Origin: JBBRXZ01 sp038232415
Lineage (GTDB): Bacteria; Patescibacteriota; Saccharimonadia; Saccharimonadales; UBA4665
Reading direction: 5' to 3'
DNA: 42,661 nucleotides
Assembly (NCBI GenBank): GCA_038232415.1
Contig: JBBSHY010000005.1
Coordinates: 1 to 42,661, forward strand
In this document: positions 7,885-16,459 of the stretch, in pieces
How positions within the stretch are numbered: the stretch's first letter is position 1
Layout: every line of letters begins with the position of its first letter
Made by a program: the position numbers and the translations under genes
The notes under the pieces: model-generated
What the model was told of the DNA's origin: nothing
The model's database searches: none
What the model saw: the letters and a program-made list of their open reading frames with translations, nothing else

Positions 7885-9126
7885 TCACCCTTTGGTGACA
7901 CCATTGCTTTCCACAATCCATTTGTAGGTAGTTAAACCCTCTTGGCCGACCGGTCCGCGGGCATGGAGCTTGCCGGTACTAATACCGATTTCAGCGCCCA
8001 AGCCGTATTCAAAACCATCAGCTAATCGTGTCGATGTATTATGCATGACGCTTGAACTGTCCACTTCGGCTAGAAACTTTTCAGCAGTGACACTATTTTC
8101 AGTAATAATTGTATCGGTATGGCCGGAGCCGTACTTATTGATATGTTTTATTGCTTCATCGAGGTTATTGATTACTTTTATAGATATGATCGGTGCTAAG
8201 TATTCTTTAGACCAGTCATCTTCAGAGGCTTTTTTTGCTTCGTTAAACATTTCACGGATTGCGTCGTCGCCGCGGATTTCTACGCCCTTTTCTGCCAGTC
8301 TTGCACATAATTTAGGTATAAGCGATTGCGCTATACCCCTATGAACCAAGATACTTTCTGCAGTGTTACAGGTACCTAAGCGCTGAGTCTTAGCGTCAAC
8401 CGCGATCTTAATTGCCATCTCCGGATCAGCTTCATCGTCAATATAAACGTGGCAATTGCCTTCCAGATGAAGCAGGGTTGGGATCGTCGTATTAGCTTGG
8501 ACAAACTCAAGAAGTTTTCGGCTGCCTCTTGGAATAACTAAGTCGATAGCGTCATTATACTTTAATAAAGCAGCTGTCACTTCACGAGCTTGGTCGGTAA
8601 TTGCTGTCGCTGTTCCTTTAGGAAAACCGTGCTGATGTATCGCCTTATCCATGGTCTGATAAAGCGCTTCATTGGTAGACTTAACTTCATTGCCGCCTTT
8701 TAGAATAATCACGTTGCCAGTCCTGATAGCTAAGGCTGCGGCATCAACCGTCACATTGGGACGGCTTTCATAAATCATTAAGATAACACCTATGGGCACA
8801 GTCATTTTAGCGGTTTTGATGCCTGAAGATTGAGTTTTTTGGTCGTATTTTTGTCCGATAATATCCGTTAATCCGGCAATTTCCTCAACCGAGCTTAGCA
8901 TGTCGTCGAAACGGATTGGGGTTAGGGTCATACGATCAATATGGACCTGGCTGTAATCTGCTTTGGCTTGCTCAACCTCTTCACCATTAACTTCCAGTAT
9001 TTTTTGCTTGTCACTGCGCAGCTGTTTAATCAACTGTTTGAGTAAACCAGTCCTATCAGCTCCGCTCTTGGCAATCAGCAATTGTTTAGCCTGCTGCGCC
9101 TGGGCAATTATCTGCTTGTCATTCAT
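7885..9126 (-). CDS. proA: Gamma-glutamyl phosphate reductase
   Basis: A 413-residue ProA of the aldehyde dehydrogenase superfamily. It reduces gamma-glutamyl phosphate with NADPH to glutamate semialdehyde in proline synthesis. The catalytic cysteine is in the RLGTCNTAESILVH segment. Other family blocks are PIGVILMIYESRPNVTVDAA, NVIILKGGNE and HLEGNCHVYID. It overlaps proC by 4 nt (ATGA), which indicates tight translational coupling within the proB-proC-proA-proS operon. The length is normal for the family. Confidence 0.97.
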   Translation of the reverse strand: MNDKQIIAQAQQAKQLLIAKSGADRTGLLKQLIKQLRSDKQKILEVNGEEVEQAKADYSQVHIDRMTLTPIRFDDMLSSVEEIAGLTDIIGQKYDQKTQSSGIKTAKMTVPIGVILMIYESRPNVTVDAAALAIRTGNVIILKGGNEVKSTNEALYQTMDKAIHQHGFPKGTATAITDQAREVTAALLKYNDAIDLVIPRGSRKLLEFVQANTTIPTLLHLEGNCHVYIDDEADPEMAIKIAVDAKTQRLGTCNTAESILVHRGIAQSLIPKLCARLAEKGVEIRGDDAIREMFNEAKKASEDDWSKEYLAPIISIKVINNLDEAIKHINKYGSGHTDTIITENSVTAEKFLAEVDSSSVMHNTSTRLADGFEYGLGAEIGISTGKLHARGPVGQEGLTTYKWIVESNGVTKG

Positions 9127-9842
9127 GCTGATAGCTCCTTTGACTTGGCCCGACCAGTTAAGATAGCCAGATGCAAAGATTGATCTAGGTGTTGATCCTT
9201 CAGGATTTTGAGAGCAGCTTCAGTTACCCCCCCTTTACTGGCAACCTGGCTTACTTTTTCGGCTGCCGAGCCACCATCCAGCATCGAGGCCGCGCTGGCT
9301 AAAGTACCATTGGCAATTTGGCGAGCTAAATCTGGCTTAAAGCCTTGTCTTTCAGCCTCGACTTGCAACAGCCTGGTCAACTCAAAGAAATACGCCGGGC
9401 CACAACCGGCAATTGCTGTAAAGCCGTCAAAGTCATCTTCCCTATCCAGCCATATAATTTCGCCCCATCGACCCAGTAACTTAGATAATTCGGCTCTGTT
9501 AACCTGGCCAGCAATATATGCCCCGGTAACACTTTTTCCTTTAGCGACACCAAGATTCGGCATAGTGCGTACCAGCGAATTTATACCAAGCATGCTGCTT
9601 ATTCTGTCGCCCCGAATACCCGCCATAACTGATATAACCGTCTGCTTGCTTATGAAAGGGCGCAGTTGCTCGCTCAGCTCATTAAAAACCTGCGGTTTTA
9701 CCGCCAAAATAATGAAATCAGCCTGTTGGATCTGGCTAAGATCATCACCCTGGTCAAGGCCCACTACCTTATACTTGCCGCTAATTATTCTACTAATAGC
9801 ACGCCCCATTGTGCCAAAGCCAACAATTACTACTGTCTTCAT
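9123..9842 (-). CDS. proC: Pyrroline-5-carboxylate reductase
   Basis: A 239-residue ProC, slightly shorter than the usual 265-270. The N-terminal NAD(P)-binding fold has GFGTMGRAI at residues 8-16, followed by FIILAVKPQVFNEL and the VISVMAGIRGDRI block. The C-terminal dimerisation domain carries the signature TAIAGCGPAYFFELTRLL and SKGGVTEAALKIL. It catalyses the last step of proline synthesis. It overlaps proB upstream and proA downstream by 4 nt each, so the three enzymes of the pathway are produced from one coupled unit. Confidence 0.96.
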   Translation of the reverse strand: MKTVVIVGFGTMGRAISRIISGKYKVVGLDQGDDLSQIQQADFIILAVKPQVFNELSEQLRPFISKQTVISVMAGIRGDRISSMLGINSLVRTMPNLGVAKGKSVTGAYIAGQVNRAELSKLLGRWGEIIWLDREDDFDGFTAIAGCGPAYFFELTRLLQVEAERQGFKPDLARQIANGTLASAASMLDGGSAAEKVSQVASKGGVTEAALKILKDQHLDQSLHLAILTGRAKSKELSA

Positions 9843-10870
9843 CCTCTTATCCTCGCATACTTATCATAATGCACAAGTAACTTACTTATCTTCTCATTAA
9901 TGGCTTTTTGGGCAATTCCAGCGTCTAGAGCAGTCTCGCCATAACCAAGAATTTTAGTCCCGTGCTTGATTACGACAATGTCATTCTCAAAAAAATTCCC
10001 CTCAACCGAGCTAATCCCTACGGTTAATAGGCTGGCTGCTTTACCCTCTTCAATAATTTTAGCAAGCCCATGATCAACCTGGATTACACCGTTGGCAAAG
10101 TCTTTCTTGTCTAAAATCCAACGCTTTCGGGCCACAATACGTTTATCGGCAAGAAACCTTGTTCCAACGTGCTCGCCAAAGACTGCTTGTTGGATATTTT
10201 TAATTAAAGAACCGTCACAAATAATTGTTTCCAAGCCTCGCTGGGCGCTGTGTTCAGCAGCAATACACTTAAGCTGCATCCCGCCCTTTCCGTGCTCGGA
10301 TGTTGTTTTATTAACATAAGCGGTCCAGCTTTTATCGCCAAATTCCACTTCGCTAATAACCGTCCCATCTGACTTTAAAACTCCATTAACAGTGCTGGCC
10401 AGTATGACTCTCTGGGCATCAACCAACGATCCTACCAATCCAGCTATTTCATCGTTGTCGCTAAACTGATGCCGGATTTGGTTATCAGGCTGGTGACGAT
10501 CATTAATGAGAGCAATGACTTGCTTTTTAGCCAGGTCATTAAAATTATCCCGAACTGCCAGATAACTTTTCCTATGCTCAAAATCTTCTTTAGCTATCAG
10601 TACTTCAGAAACTTTTAAACCCGCCTTGGAAAACGCTTGCTTATATAGCTCGAAAAGTTCTTGCTGACCCTTAGCAATGTCTTGTTTGCTGCTTGAATTT
10701 TTACCCTTTTGTTTGGTCAGGGCTACTGCGCCGGACGTAACTAACCAGACATAGTAGTTATCTTTTTGCAAAGCTGCCGCCAAATCTCCCAGATTATCCA
10801 ACCATTGATGTTGAATTTTCTGGTTGCGTACTAACAGCCCGGAACTAAATTTTATAACTACTCTTTTCAT
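9839..10870 (-). CDS. proB: Glutamate 5-kinase with C-terminal PUA domain
   Basis: A 343-residue ProB. The amino-acid kinase domain (about residues 1-240) has VVIKFSSGLLV at the start, WLVTSGAVAL, LINDRH and FSDNDEIAGLVGSL, and GKGGMQLKCIAAEHSA near the active-site lid. Residues about 255-335 form a PUA domain (IQVDHGLAKII, SLLTVGISSVEGNFFENDIVVI). It phosphorylates glutamate, the first and feedback-controlled step of proline synthesis. An AGGA lies 6 nt before the ATG and a TATAGT (complement of 10887-10892) 16 nt upstream; this is the likely operon promoter, as the preceding gene ends at 10910. Confidence 0.96.
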   Translation of the reverse strand: MKRVVIKFSSGLLVRNQKIQHQWLDNLGDLAAALQKDNYYVWLVTSGAVALTKQKGKNSSSKQDIAKGQQELFELYKQAFSKAGLKVSEVLIAKEDFEHRKSYLAVRDNFNDLAKKQVIALINDRHQPDNQIRHQFSDNDEIAGLVGSLVDAQRVILASTVNGVLKSDGTVISEVEFGDKSWTAYVNKTTSEHGKGGMQLKCIAAEHSAQRGLETIICDGSLIKNIQQAVFGEHVGTRFLADKRIVARKRWILDKKDFANGVIQVDHGLAKIIEEGKAASLLTVGISSVEGNFFENDIVVIKHGTKILGYGETALDAGIAQKAINEKISKLLVHYDKYARIRG

Positions 10871-10909
10871 TTGTATCCTGATCTAAACTATAGATATATT
10901 TACCTAAAA

Positions 10910-11725
10910 TTAAAAATCAAACCGGAAAAGGTGTAACAGCGGAGCTATGAACAGAAAGAAAAAAGCAATGCCGTTTTTGATGGCGTGTAGGGTGATGGAC
11001 GCCCACAGGCTACCGGTTTTTTCACGAAGATATATCAACACCAGGCTTAGCACAAAAGTATCGAGGGCAGCTATATAAAGTGGTCCGCTTGCCCCGCCCT
11101 CGGGCAAGTGAGCGGCAGCAAAGACGGCACTTGTAACTATAACCGCCGCAATAGTACGCATTCCCTTTTTTAGACTACTATACAGAAAGCCGCGGATCAT
11201 AATCTCTTCTGTCAGCGGCGGCAAAATGACCAGACTGATGAATGTTAAGATCAGCTGCGCGGAGCCATGAACACTGCTAAAACCAAGCTGTTGCTGCTGA
11301 TTGACATTTAGGCTGGGAACAAAATGCGTAACCATAACGACACTAAACAGATAAAGCAGGAAGTATAGCGGAATCGCCGCCAAACCGTACAGCAGATCGA
11401 CCCAGCGAGGGCGTCGCAGTCCAATGCCGGCAAAACCAATTTTGTAACGTCGTAAGAAAAGATAAATAGCACCGATTGCTAAGGCTTCGGCCGCTAAAAT
11501 GTAGACAAACTGGGCAAATATCGAATTTTCTATCCAATCAGATGCTTGGGTATGCGACCAATGGTTGAGTAAAGGATAGACTGATATCAGCGTGCCGCTA
11601 ACAATCTGCGAGACATAGTAGACAATGATTACAAAGAAGACTCCCCACCATGGATTCCACGGTACCACTGAGGGCCTGGAGGAGGCTATTTCTTTAGGTG
11701 AGGTGCTAGAAGAAGCGTTTGACAT
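10910..11725 (-). CDS. CPBP-family intramembrane glutamic endopeptidase (CAAX/Abi type)
   Basis: A 271-residue multi-pass membrane protein with about seven or eight hydrophobic helices. The CPBP motif EEIMIRGFLYSSL (motif 1: EExxxR) is at about residues 174-186, and later helices carry AAHLP and LHAIKNGIAF as motifs 2 and 3. Related proteins are Rce1-like proteases or peptide-modifying enzymes; the substrate here is unknown. I take ATG 11725 as the start; a TTG two codons upstream (11731) is the alternative. The gene overlaps the end of rseP by 20 nt on the same strand, so it is probably translated from the rseP mRNA. Confidence 0.87.
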   Translation of the reverse strand: MSNASSSTSPKEIASSRPSVVPWNPWWGVFFVIIVYYVSQIVSGTLISVYPLLNHWSHTQASDWIENSIFAQFVYILAAEALAIGAIYLFLRRYKIGFAGIGLRRPRWVDLLYGLAAIPLYFLLYLFSVVMVTHFVPSLNVNQQQQLGFSSVHGSAQLILTFISLVILPPLTEEIMIRGFLYSSLKKGMRTIAAVIVTSAVFAAAHLPEGGASGPLYIAALDTFVLSLVLIYLREKTGSLWASITLHAIKNGIAFFFLFIAPLLHLFRFDF

Positions 11726-12884
11726 CGACAACGGTAATCACAATCATCAGACTGATCAACACCACAAAACCAACTGCGTTGATAAGTTCTTCTCCCCCGG
11801 CGGATAATGGCCGTTTGAGCCCCCGGGCAATAAGCGTAATCCACAGCCTGCCCCCGTCCAGCGCCGGAATTGGCAAGATATTCATAATTGCCAGCGTGAG
11901 CGAAATAATGCCAATGATAAGCAACATAAACTGATAGCCCAGCAAACTACCTTGCTTCAAAATCACAAATATACCGACCGGTCCTGATACTTGCGATGCA
12001 GCAGCCGTCTGGCCGTGCTGGCGGGCGGGGGTGTTACCGGTTACTGCTCCGGCGATCAGGCTGCCCAAACCGCCCAAGGCGTGCCCCAGACCCTGAAATG
12101 TCAAAGCCGTTACCTGTGCACTGAAACCAATCGCTACAACTGGCGCCGACCATGTCGAACGTTGTAAGCTAAAGTCATGAGTCGCTATACCGAGGTAGCC
12201 TTTGGGATTATGCGTACGGCGGCTAGCTTCTACTTCCTCTGCTCTGCGAAGATGGGCTGTGGCAAATCGAATTTTTCCGTCTCTTTTATATTCAACTGTA
12301 AAATTCAGCCCCTCAAATGCGTGCGTAGCCTGAGTAAGATCACTGGTCTTCGAAATCGTATCACAAACAGATTCTGGACAAGGCAGACTGCCGTATTTCA
12401 CTAGTTGGTCACCTTCTTTTAATCCGGCTTTGGCTGCAGGTGAGCTTGGTTCGACATATTGAATTAACACTTTTGAGGACACTACATGAGTGTTGCTTTT
12501 AACAGTGAACTGGTTATCAATCAGTTTCGGCATACCAATCAGCGCTAGAATGGTAAATAGTATGAGCGCCGTTATGAGATTCATGACTACACCAGCGACC
12601 ATAATTTTACTCTTGACCCCGAGTGTAGCAGCCCCGAAGCTGCCTGGCTCAGTATCACTGTCGTGCTCGCCTTTCAGCTTGACAAAACCACCAAGCGGTA
12701 TGGCATTAACAGTAAAGTCCCAGCCGCCGCGCATCTTACGTTTATACAAACGCGGTGGAAAGAAAATACCAAACTCTTCAACTTCCACACCGTTGCGACG
12801 AGCCACGATGAAATGACCAAACTCGTGCACCACTACCAGCCCAATAAATAGGATAATAGCTACAATCAACAATATTATCGACAT
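11706..12884 (-). CDS. rseP: Site-2 protease of family M50 (RseP-like) with PDZ domain
   Basis: A 392-residue membrane zinc protease. The first helix carries HEFGH at residues 20-24, and the second metal-binding motif is MNILPIPALDGGRLW near residue 340. A single PDZ-like domain (about residues 130-215; VEPSSPAAKAGLKEGDQL) lies between them. Such enzymes cut membrane-anchored regulators or remnant signal peptides. An extended -10 (TGCTACAAT, core 12893-12898) is 8 nt before the ATG with no Shine-Dalgarno sequence, again suggesting a leaderless mRNA. The position fits a remnant of the common frr-uppS-cdsA-dxr-rseP-proS gene order. Confidence 0.94.
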   Translation of the reverse strand: MSIILLIVAIILFIGLVVVHEFGHFIVARRNGVEVEEFGIFFPPRLYKRKMRGGWDFTVNAIPLGGFVKLKGEHDSDTEPGSFGAATLGVKSKIMVAGVVMNLITALILFTILALIGMPKLIDNQFTVKSNTHVVSSKVLIQYVEPSSPAAKAGLKEGDQLVKYGSLPCPESVCDTISKTSDLTQATHAFEGLNFTVEYKRDGKIRFATAHLRRAEEVEASRRTHNPKGYLGIATHDFSLQRSTWSAPVVAIGFSAQVTALTFQGLGHALGGLGSLIAGAVTGNTPARQHGQTAAASQVSGPVGIFVILKQGSLLGYQFMLLIIGIISLTLAIMNILPIPALDGGRLWITLIARGLKRPLSAGGEELINAVGFVVLISLMIVITVVDVKRFF

Positions 12885-12958
12885 TGTTATCTATTGTAGC
12901 AAAACCCTGCTCTATAAATGCCATGTTTAGAACTGAATCACCCCCCCCATAATTTAAC

Positions 12959-12986
12959 TTTACAAATTGAGCAGTCTGTATATAAT
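12959..12986 (+). promoter_or_regulatory. Predicted sigma-70 promoter of the L,D-transpeptidase gene
   Basis: TTTACA (12959-12964), a 16-nt spacer and TATAAT (12981-12986) point to the gene at 13054, leaving a leader of about 60 nt. A run of eight C bases (12941-12948) lies just upstream. Confidence 0.65.
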
Positions 12987-13053
12987 TATTCGTGAAGTTA
13001 ATCAAAAGCAAAACGTATTCAATAAAAACACGTAAAAAAACAGAGGTTAAAAA

Positions 13054-14214
13054 GTGAGCCGTGTAATTTTGTCTCCCGAAATGGTTGGTAACGAGTTTAC
13101 AATGCCACAATCGAGCTTGCGCCTATCTGCGCCTGAGCCAGCAGTTAGTTCGCCTATAATGCCGGCCCAGATCGGTTCACCCCATCAACCCATTGCACTA
13201 GTCACTGCAAACAAGGCTGCGCACAAGGCACTATTGGCAAAATTGACTAATCTTATCTACCCCTATAGTTTTATCATATTTGCGTTGCTTTTCTTGCTGG
13301 CTGGCAGCACCGGCGTCCAAGTCGGCGGTAACTACTGGTCAGCCCACACCTTAGGCAGAATCAAACCTGTAGCCAGCTTAAAGGTCCCGACCCATAGTAT
13401 CATCGGCCTCAACCTGTCAGTACCAAGTGACCAGCTAGCAGCCCAGCTTCAGGCTGTTACTTCACAGCCCGTTAGTTTAACAGTAGGCGATAAAACCGTC
13501 CCAATTAAACCTGACACCATAAAAAGCTGGCTCCAGATCACCCCCGATGCTACCGGATCTAAGCAATATATCCACGTCAAAGCCGGGAATATCAGTAAAT
13601 CGTTAACTGATGTGGCTAATAAATACGTTCGGGCTCCAGTTGACCAAGTTAGCGTAACCCACGATGGCAGCTCCAGTATTGTGGTCGCCGGTGTGAATGG
13701 TGCCAGGCTCAGCGATCCCGGAAGCCTGGTAGCACAGGCAGCTGCAGTGGCCAAAACCGTCATGGATGCCAAAGGTATGAAGTTCACGACTCCTCTCGAA
13801 ACCATTCCTTTTCAAGCTGTAACACCTGCCGCATTCACTAAGCTGATTGAAGTTAACGTCGTCACTAAACAAATGTATCTATACGATAACGGGCAGCTGA
13901 CTCAAAATTATCCTGTCAGCGCCGGCGCAGCTGAAACGCCTACGCCCCTTGGCGAATATCATATCTTTTCAAAGTTGCGAGTCCAAGATATGAAAGGCTT
14001 CAATCCTAACGGCACCAAGTATCTTCAGCCCCACGTGAACTGGATCAATTACTTTTTGCCGGGCGGCTATGCCATACATGGTAATTATTGGCGTCCGCTT
14101 AGCTGGTTTGGTGTGGTGAACAGCTCACATGGCTGTGTATCGTTGCCTGATGACCAGGCCAAACGGGTATACGATTGGGCGCCAATAGGCACAACAGTTA
14201 TTACCCACCGTTAA
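13054..14214 (+). CDS. Membrane-anchored L,D-transpeptidase (YkuD family)
   Basis: A 386-residue protein. A Pro/Ala-rich cytoplasmic stretch (about 1-68) is followed by one transmembrane helix (about 69-90, FIIFALLFLLAGS). Residues about 110-235 resemble the putative peptidoglycan-binding domain PG_binding_4. The YkuD domain spans about 255-385, with PTPLGEYHI, GYAIHGNYW and the catalytic SHGCVSLP motif (C361). It should form 3-3 peptide cross-links in peptidoglycan outside the membrane. The start is GTG at 13054 with AGAGG 7-8 nt upstream; the ATG ten codons in lacks such a site. It lies opposite to its neighbours, between rseP and frr, and its stop is 6 nt from the frr stop. Confidence 0.93.
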   Translation: MSRVILSPEMVGNEFTMPQSSLRLSAPEPAVSSPIMPAQIGSPHQPIALVTANKAAHKALLAKLTNLIYPYSFIIFALLFLLAGSTGVQVGGNYWSAHTLGRIKPVASLKVPTHSIIGLNLSVPSDQLAAQLQAVTSQPVSLTVGDKTVPIKPDTIKSWLQITPDATGSKQYIHVKAGNISKSLTDVANKYVRAPVDQVSVTHDGSSSIVVAGVNGARLSDPGSLVAQAAAVAKTVMDAKGMKFTTPLETIPFQAVTPAAFTKLIEVNVVTKQMYLYDNGQLTQNYPVSAGAAETPTPLGEYHIFSKLRVQDMKGFNPNGTKYLQPHVNWINYFLPGGYAIHGNYWRPLSWFGVVNSSHGCVSLPDDQAKRVYDWAPIGTTVITHR

Positions 14215-14220
14215 CACAGT

Positions 14221-14784
14221 TTACACTGTCATAATTTCAGTTTCTTTAGCCCGGGCGATGGCTTCGACTTCAGCGCGAGCTTTGCTCATGCCGTCTTCAA
14301 CTTGAGCGCTCAAGCGCTTGGCGTCATCTTCGCCGATATCCTTATCTTTTTTCGCACTATTAAATTCATCAAGTGCTTCGTGGCGGATAGCCCGCAGCTG
14401 GATCATGCAGTCTTCCTGTTTTTGACTGATTTGTTTGGCCAGCTCCCGGCGGCGTTCTTCTGTGAGGGACGGCACAGGCACACGAATCACCCTACCATCA
14501 TCGGCCGGATTCAACCCGAGGCTTGGATTATTACGAATAGCATCAGCAATCGCCCCCAAGTTGTTAGGATCAAAAGGCGTAATCTGAAGCAGTTGGGCTT
14601 CAGGCGCCGCAACTGTCGCTACTTGTATCAGCGGCATAGGTGTTCCATAGGCCTCTACTACTACGCCATCGAGCATACTGGCGCTTGCCCTTCCGGTACG
14701 CAGACTTTTCAAACTATCTTTGAAGCGCTCCACCGCCTGCAGAAGTTTTGTCTCCGCATTCCTCACTACTTGATTGGCATCCAT
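14221..14784 (-). CDS. frr: Ribosome recycling factor
   Basis: A 187-residue RRF (family length about 185) starting at ATG 14784 (MDANQVVRNAETKLLQAVERF). A longer reading from 14829 would add residues that do not fit the family. Typical blocks are LRTGRASASMLDGVVVEAYGTPMPLIQVATVAAPEAQLLQI, of which LRTGRA and the YG.P segment are diagnostic, and RVPVPSLTEERRRELAKQ. With EF-G it splits post-termination ribosomes. It follows tsf by 31 nt on the same strand; pyrH, which usually sits between them, is absent here. Confidence 0.97.
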   Translation of the reverse strand: MDANQVVRNAETKLLQAVERFKDSLKSLRTGRASASMLDGVVVEAYGTPMPLIQVATVAAPEAQLLQITPFDPNNLGAIADAIRNNPSLGLNPADDGRVIRVPVPSLTEERRRELAKQISQKQEDCMIQLRAIRHEALDEFNSAKKDKDIGEDDAKRLSAQVEDGMSKARAEVEAIARAKETEIMTV

Positions 14785-14815
14785 AATCTCTACTATACAC
14801 TTTCCGAAGGTGCTT

Positions 14816-15412
14816 TTAGCTGACTTCACCCAGCGCTATACGCGAAAAACGACGGACGACGATGTTTTCGCCTAAGCGAGCGGCGTGGTCTTTTACATAT
14901 TCAGTCACAGTTTGGTCGGGGTTTTTGACGAATGACTGGTCAAGCAGACAGCGTTCAACGAAGTATTTGGCCAGCTGGCCATCGACAATTTTATCTATCA
15001 TGTCTTCCGGCTTGCCTTCACTTTTAGCTTTGTCGGCAAATTCGGTTTTGGCCTGGTCTCGGACTTCAGCCGGCACATCGTCCAAACTGACATATTGTGG
15101 TGCCGAAGCAGCAATATGCATGGCGATATCTTTTACTAAATCAGTAAAAATCTTATTACGGGCTACAAAGTCAGTTTCGCAGTTCACTTCTACCAGGACG
15201 CCTATGCGTCCATCATGGTTATAAGTACCGATTACGCCGGCGCGGGCTTCGCGTTCGCCGCGTTTTTCGGCTTTTGTCAGGCCCTTCTGCCGCATTGCCG
15301 CCAGAGCTTTATCAAAGTCGCCGCTAGCTTCTTCCAGGGCGGCTTTGGCATCAGTCAAGCCCACACCTGTCAGGTCTTTTAGACGCTTTACCTCGCTAAT
15401 ATCAACTGTCAT
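14816..15412 (-). CDS. tsf: Elongation factor Ts, short form
   Basis: A 198-residue EF-Ts starting at ATG 15412. The UBA-like N-terminal domain (LKDLTGVGLTDAKAALEE, DFDKALAAMRQKGL) is followed by one core domain with the signature EVNCETDFVARN and the closing DQSFVKNPDQTVTEYV. E. coli EF-Ts has 283 residues with two core subdomains and a coiled coil; this version is close to the 196-residue Thermus form. It exchanges GDP for GTP on EF-Tu. The start codon lies inside the last codons of rpsB (11-nt overlap in another frame), so translation of the two genes is coupled. A longer reading upstream is only a shadow of the rpsB tail. Confidence 0.96.
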   Translation of the reverse strand: MTVDISEVKRLKDLTGVGLTDAKAALEEASGDFDKALAAMRQKGLTKAEKRGEREARAGVIGTYNHDGRIGVLVEVNCETDFVARNKIFTDLVKDIAMHIAASAPQYVSLDDVPAEVRDQAKTEFADKAKSEGKPEDMIDKIVDGQLAKYFVERCLLDQSFVKNPDQTVTEYVKDHAARLGENIVVRRFSRIALGEVS

Positions 15413-16250
15413 TCTGCTCTCCCTCTGTGTTGGCAGCTGGTTTGTCGTCCGATTTAAGGGCTGCCGCCTTAGCCTCAACTTTCTCTGCAGGTTTGAGAGC
15501 TTCGGCTTTAGCCTCAACTTTGGCGGCCGGCTTAGTTTCAGACTTTTCTTCAGTTTTTTTGACGGCGGCTTTTCCGGTTTCGATTGCGCTCTGTACATAG
15601 TCGGTAATGAGTTGGATTGTTTTTATAGCATCATCATTAGCAGGTATCGGGTATGTTACCTGGCTGGGATCGGCATTGGTGTCGACCAGTGCTACTATCG
15701 GTATTCCCAGCTTATTAGCCTCCCGAACGGCATTGTCGTCATTAACCATATCAATGATGAACAACGCGCCAGGGCGGCTATTCATCTCTTTGACTCCACC
15801 GTACAGAACATTCATTTGTTCAATTTCTTCCTGGAACCGCTGGACCTCAAGCTTGTTGTACTTGTTAGCCAGTTCACCACTAGCCAATCGGTTCTCCAGG
15901 TCCTGCAGGTGTTTTACGCGCCCGCCGATCGTATTCCAGTTAGTGATCATACCGCCCAGCCATCGTTCCGTCACATACGGCATATTAGTGGCGATGGCGG
16001 CCTTTTTAATTATGTCCTGGGCCTGTCGTTTTGTGCCCACCAAAAGGATTTGCTTGCCCGCGCTGGCGGTTTTAGTCAAAAATACCAACGCGGCCTCAAG
16101 TCCCTCAACCGTCTTAGTCAGATCGATTATATGAGTGCCGCCCCGCTTACTATGTATGTAAGGCGCCATTTTAGGATGCCAGCGATCCGTTTTGTGGCCA
16201 AAGTGCGCACCAGCCTCTAATAATTGCTTAATATCAACAGCTACCGCCAT
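15402..16250 (-). CDS. rpsB: 30S ribosomal protein uS2 with low-complexity C-terminal tail
   Basis: A 282-residue uS2. Core blocks are LLEAGAHFGHKTDRWHPKM, YIHSKRGGTHIIDL, ERWLGGMITNW and FIIDMVNDDNAVREA, followed by PIVALVDTNADP. The family core ends near residue 228; the remaining 55 residues are an Ala/Lys/Glu tail with an imperfect internal repeat (AKVEAKAEALKPAEK and KVEAKAAALKSDDK). AAAGGA is 7 nt before the ATG. It heads the rpsB-tsf-frr operon; the leader is about 90 nt from a good promoter at 16349-16377 and could fold into small hairpins, so autoregulation by uS2, known in other bacteria, is possible. Confidence 0.97.
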   Translation of the reverse strand: MAVAVDIKQLLEAGAHFGHKTDRWHPKMAPYIHSKRGGTHIIDLTKTVEGLEAALVFLTKTASAGKQILLVGTKRQAQDIIKKAAIATNMPYVTERWLGGMITNWNTIGGRVKHLQDLENRLASGELANKYNKLEVQRFQEEIEQMNVLYGGVKEMNSRPGALFIIDMVNDDNAVREANKLGIPIVALVDTNADPSQVTYPIPANDDAIKTIQLITDYVQSAIETGKAAVKKTEEKSETKPAAKVEAKAEALKPAEKVEAKAAALKSDDKPAANTEGEQNDS

Positions 16251-16348
16251 AATATGTCCTTTCTCTTCAACTCCGGAACCTTCACGTGCCTACACGGCTA
16301 ACCGCAAAAGAGGATCAAACCCCGAGCCTGCTTAATTAATACATGCTC

Positions 16349-16377
16349 AGTGTAACAGATACAAAAAGGTTTTTCAA
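16349..16377 (-). promoter_or_regulatory. Predicted promoter of the rpsB-tsf-frr operon
   Basis: On the minus strand TTGAAA (16377-16372), a 17-nt spacer and TACACT (16354-16349) with a TGT just before the -10 form a strong extended -10 promoter. The predicted leader covers roughly 16342-16251 and contains a small CGTG-TAGG-CACG hairpin. Confidence 0.7.
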
Positions 16378-16459
16378 CATATACAAAGGACATAATAACA
16401 CTCAGGCTAGCCTGGCATACATCTTAAACTCGTTAATCAAAGTGTATAATCTGATAAAG

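Noticed and set aside
12941..12948. Run of eight C bases as a phase-variation tract
   Set aside because: It lies upstream of the promoter, outside any coding frame; chance or assembly noise is as likely.
14221..14829. Extended frr start at 14829
   Set aside because: It would overlap tsf and add 15 residues before the conserved N-terminus; 14784 gives the usual family length.
14816..15598. Extended tsf reading with 62 additional N-terminal residues
   Set aside because: The additional part is a frame-shifted reading of the rpsB tail; EF-Ts family N-termini match ATG 15412.
15345..16220. Long plus-strand open frame (291 codons) opposite rpsB and tsf
   Set aside because: It is antisense to well-conserved ribosomal genes, has no family resemblance and no ribosome site; it mirrors the codon bias of rpsB/tsf.
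16251..16342. A known riboswitch in the rpsB leader
   Set aside because: Only small hairpins are visible; no recognised aptamer landmarks and no terminator.
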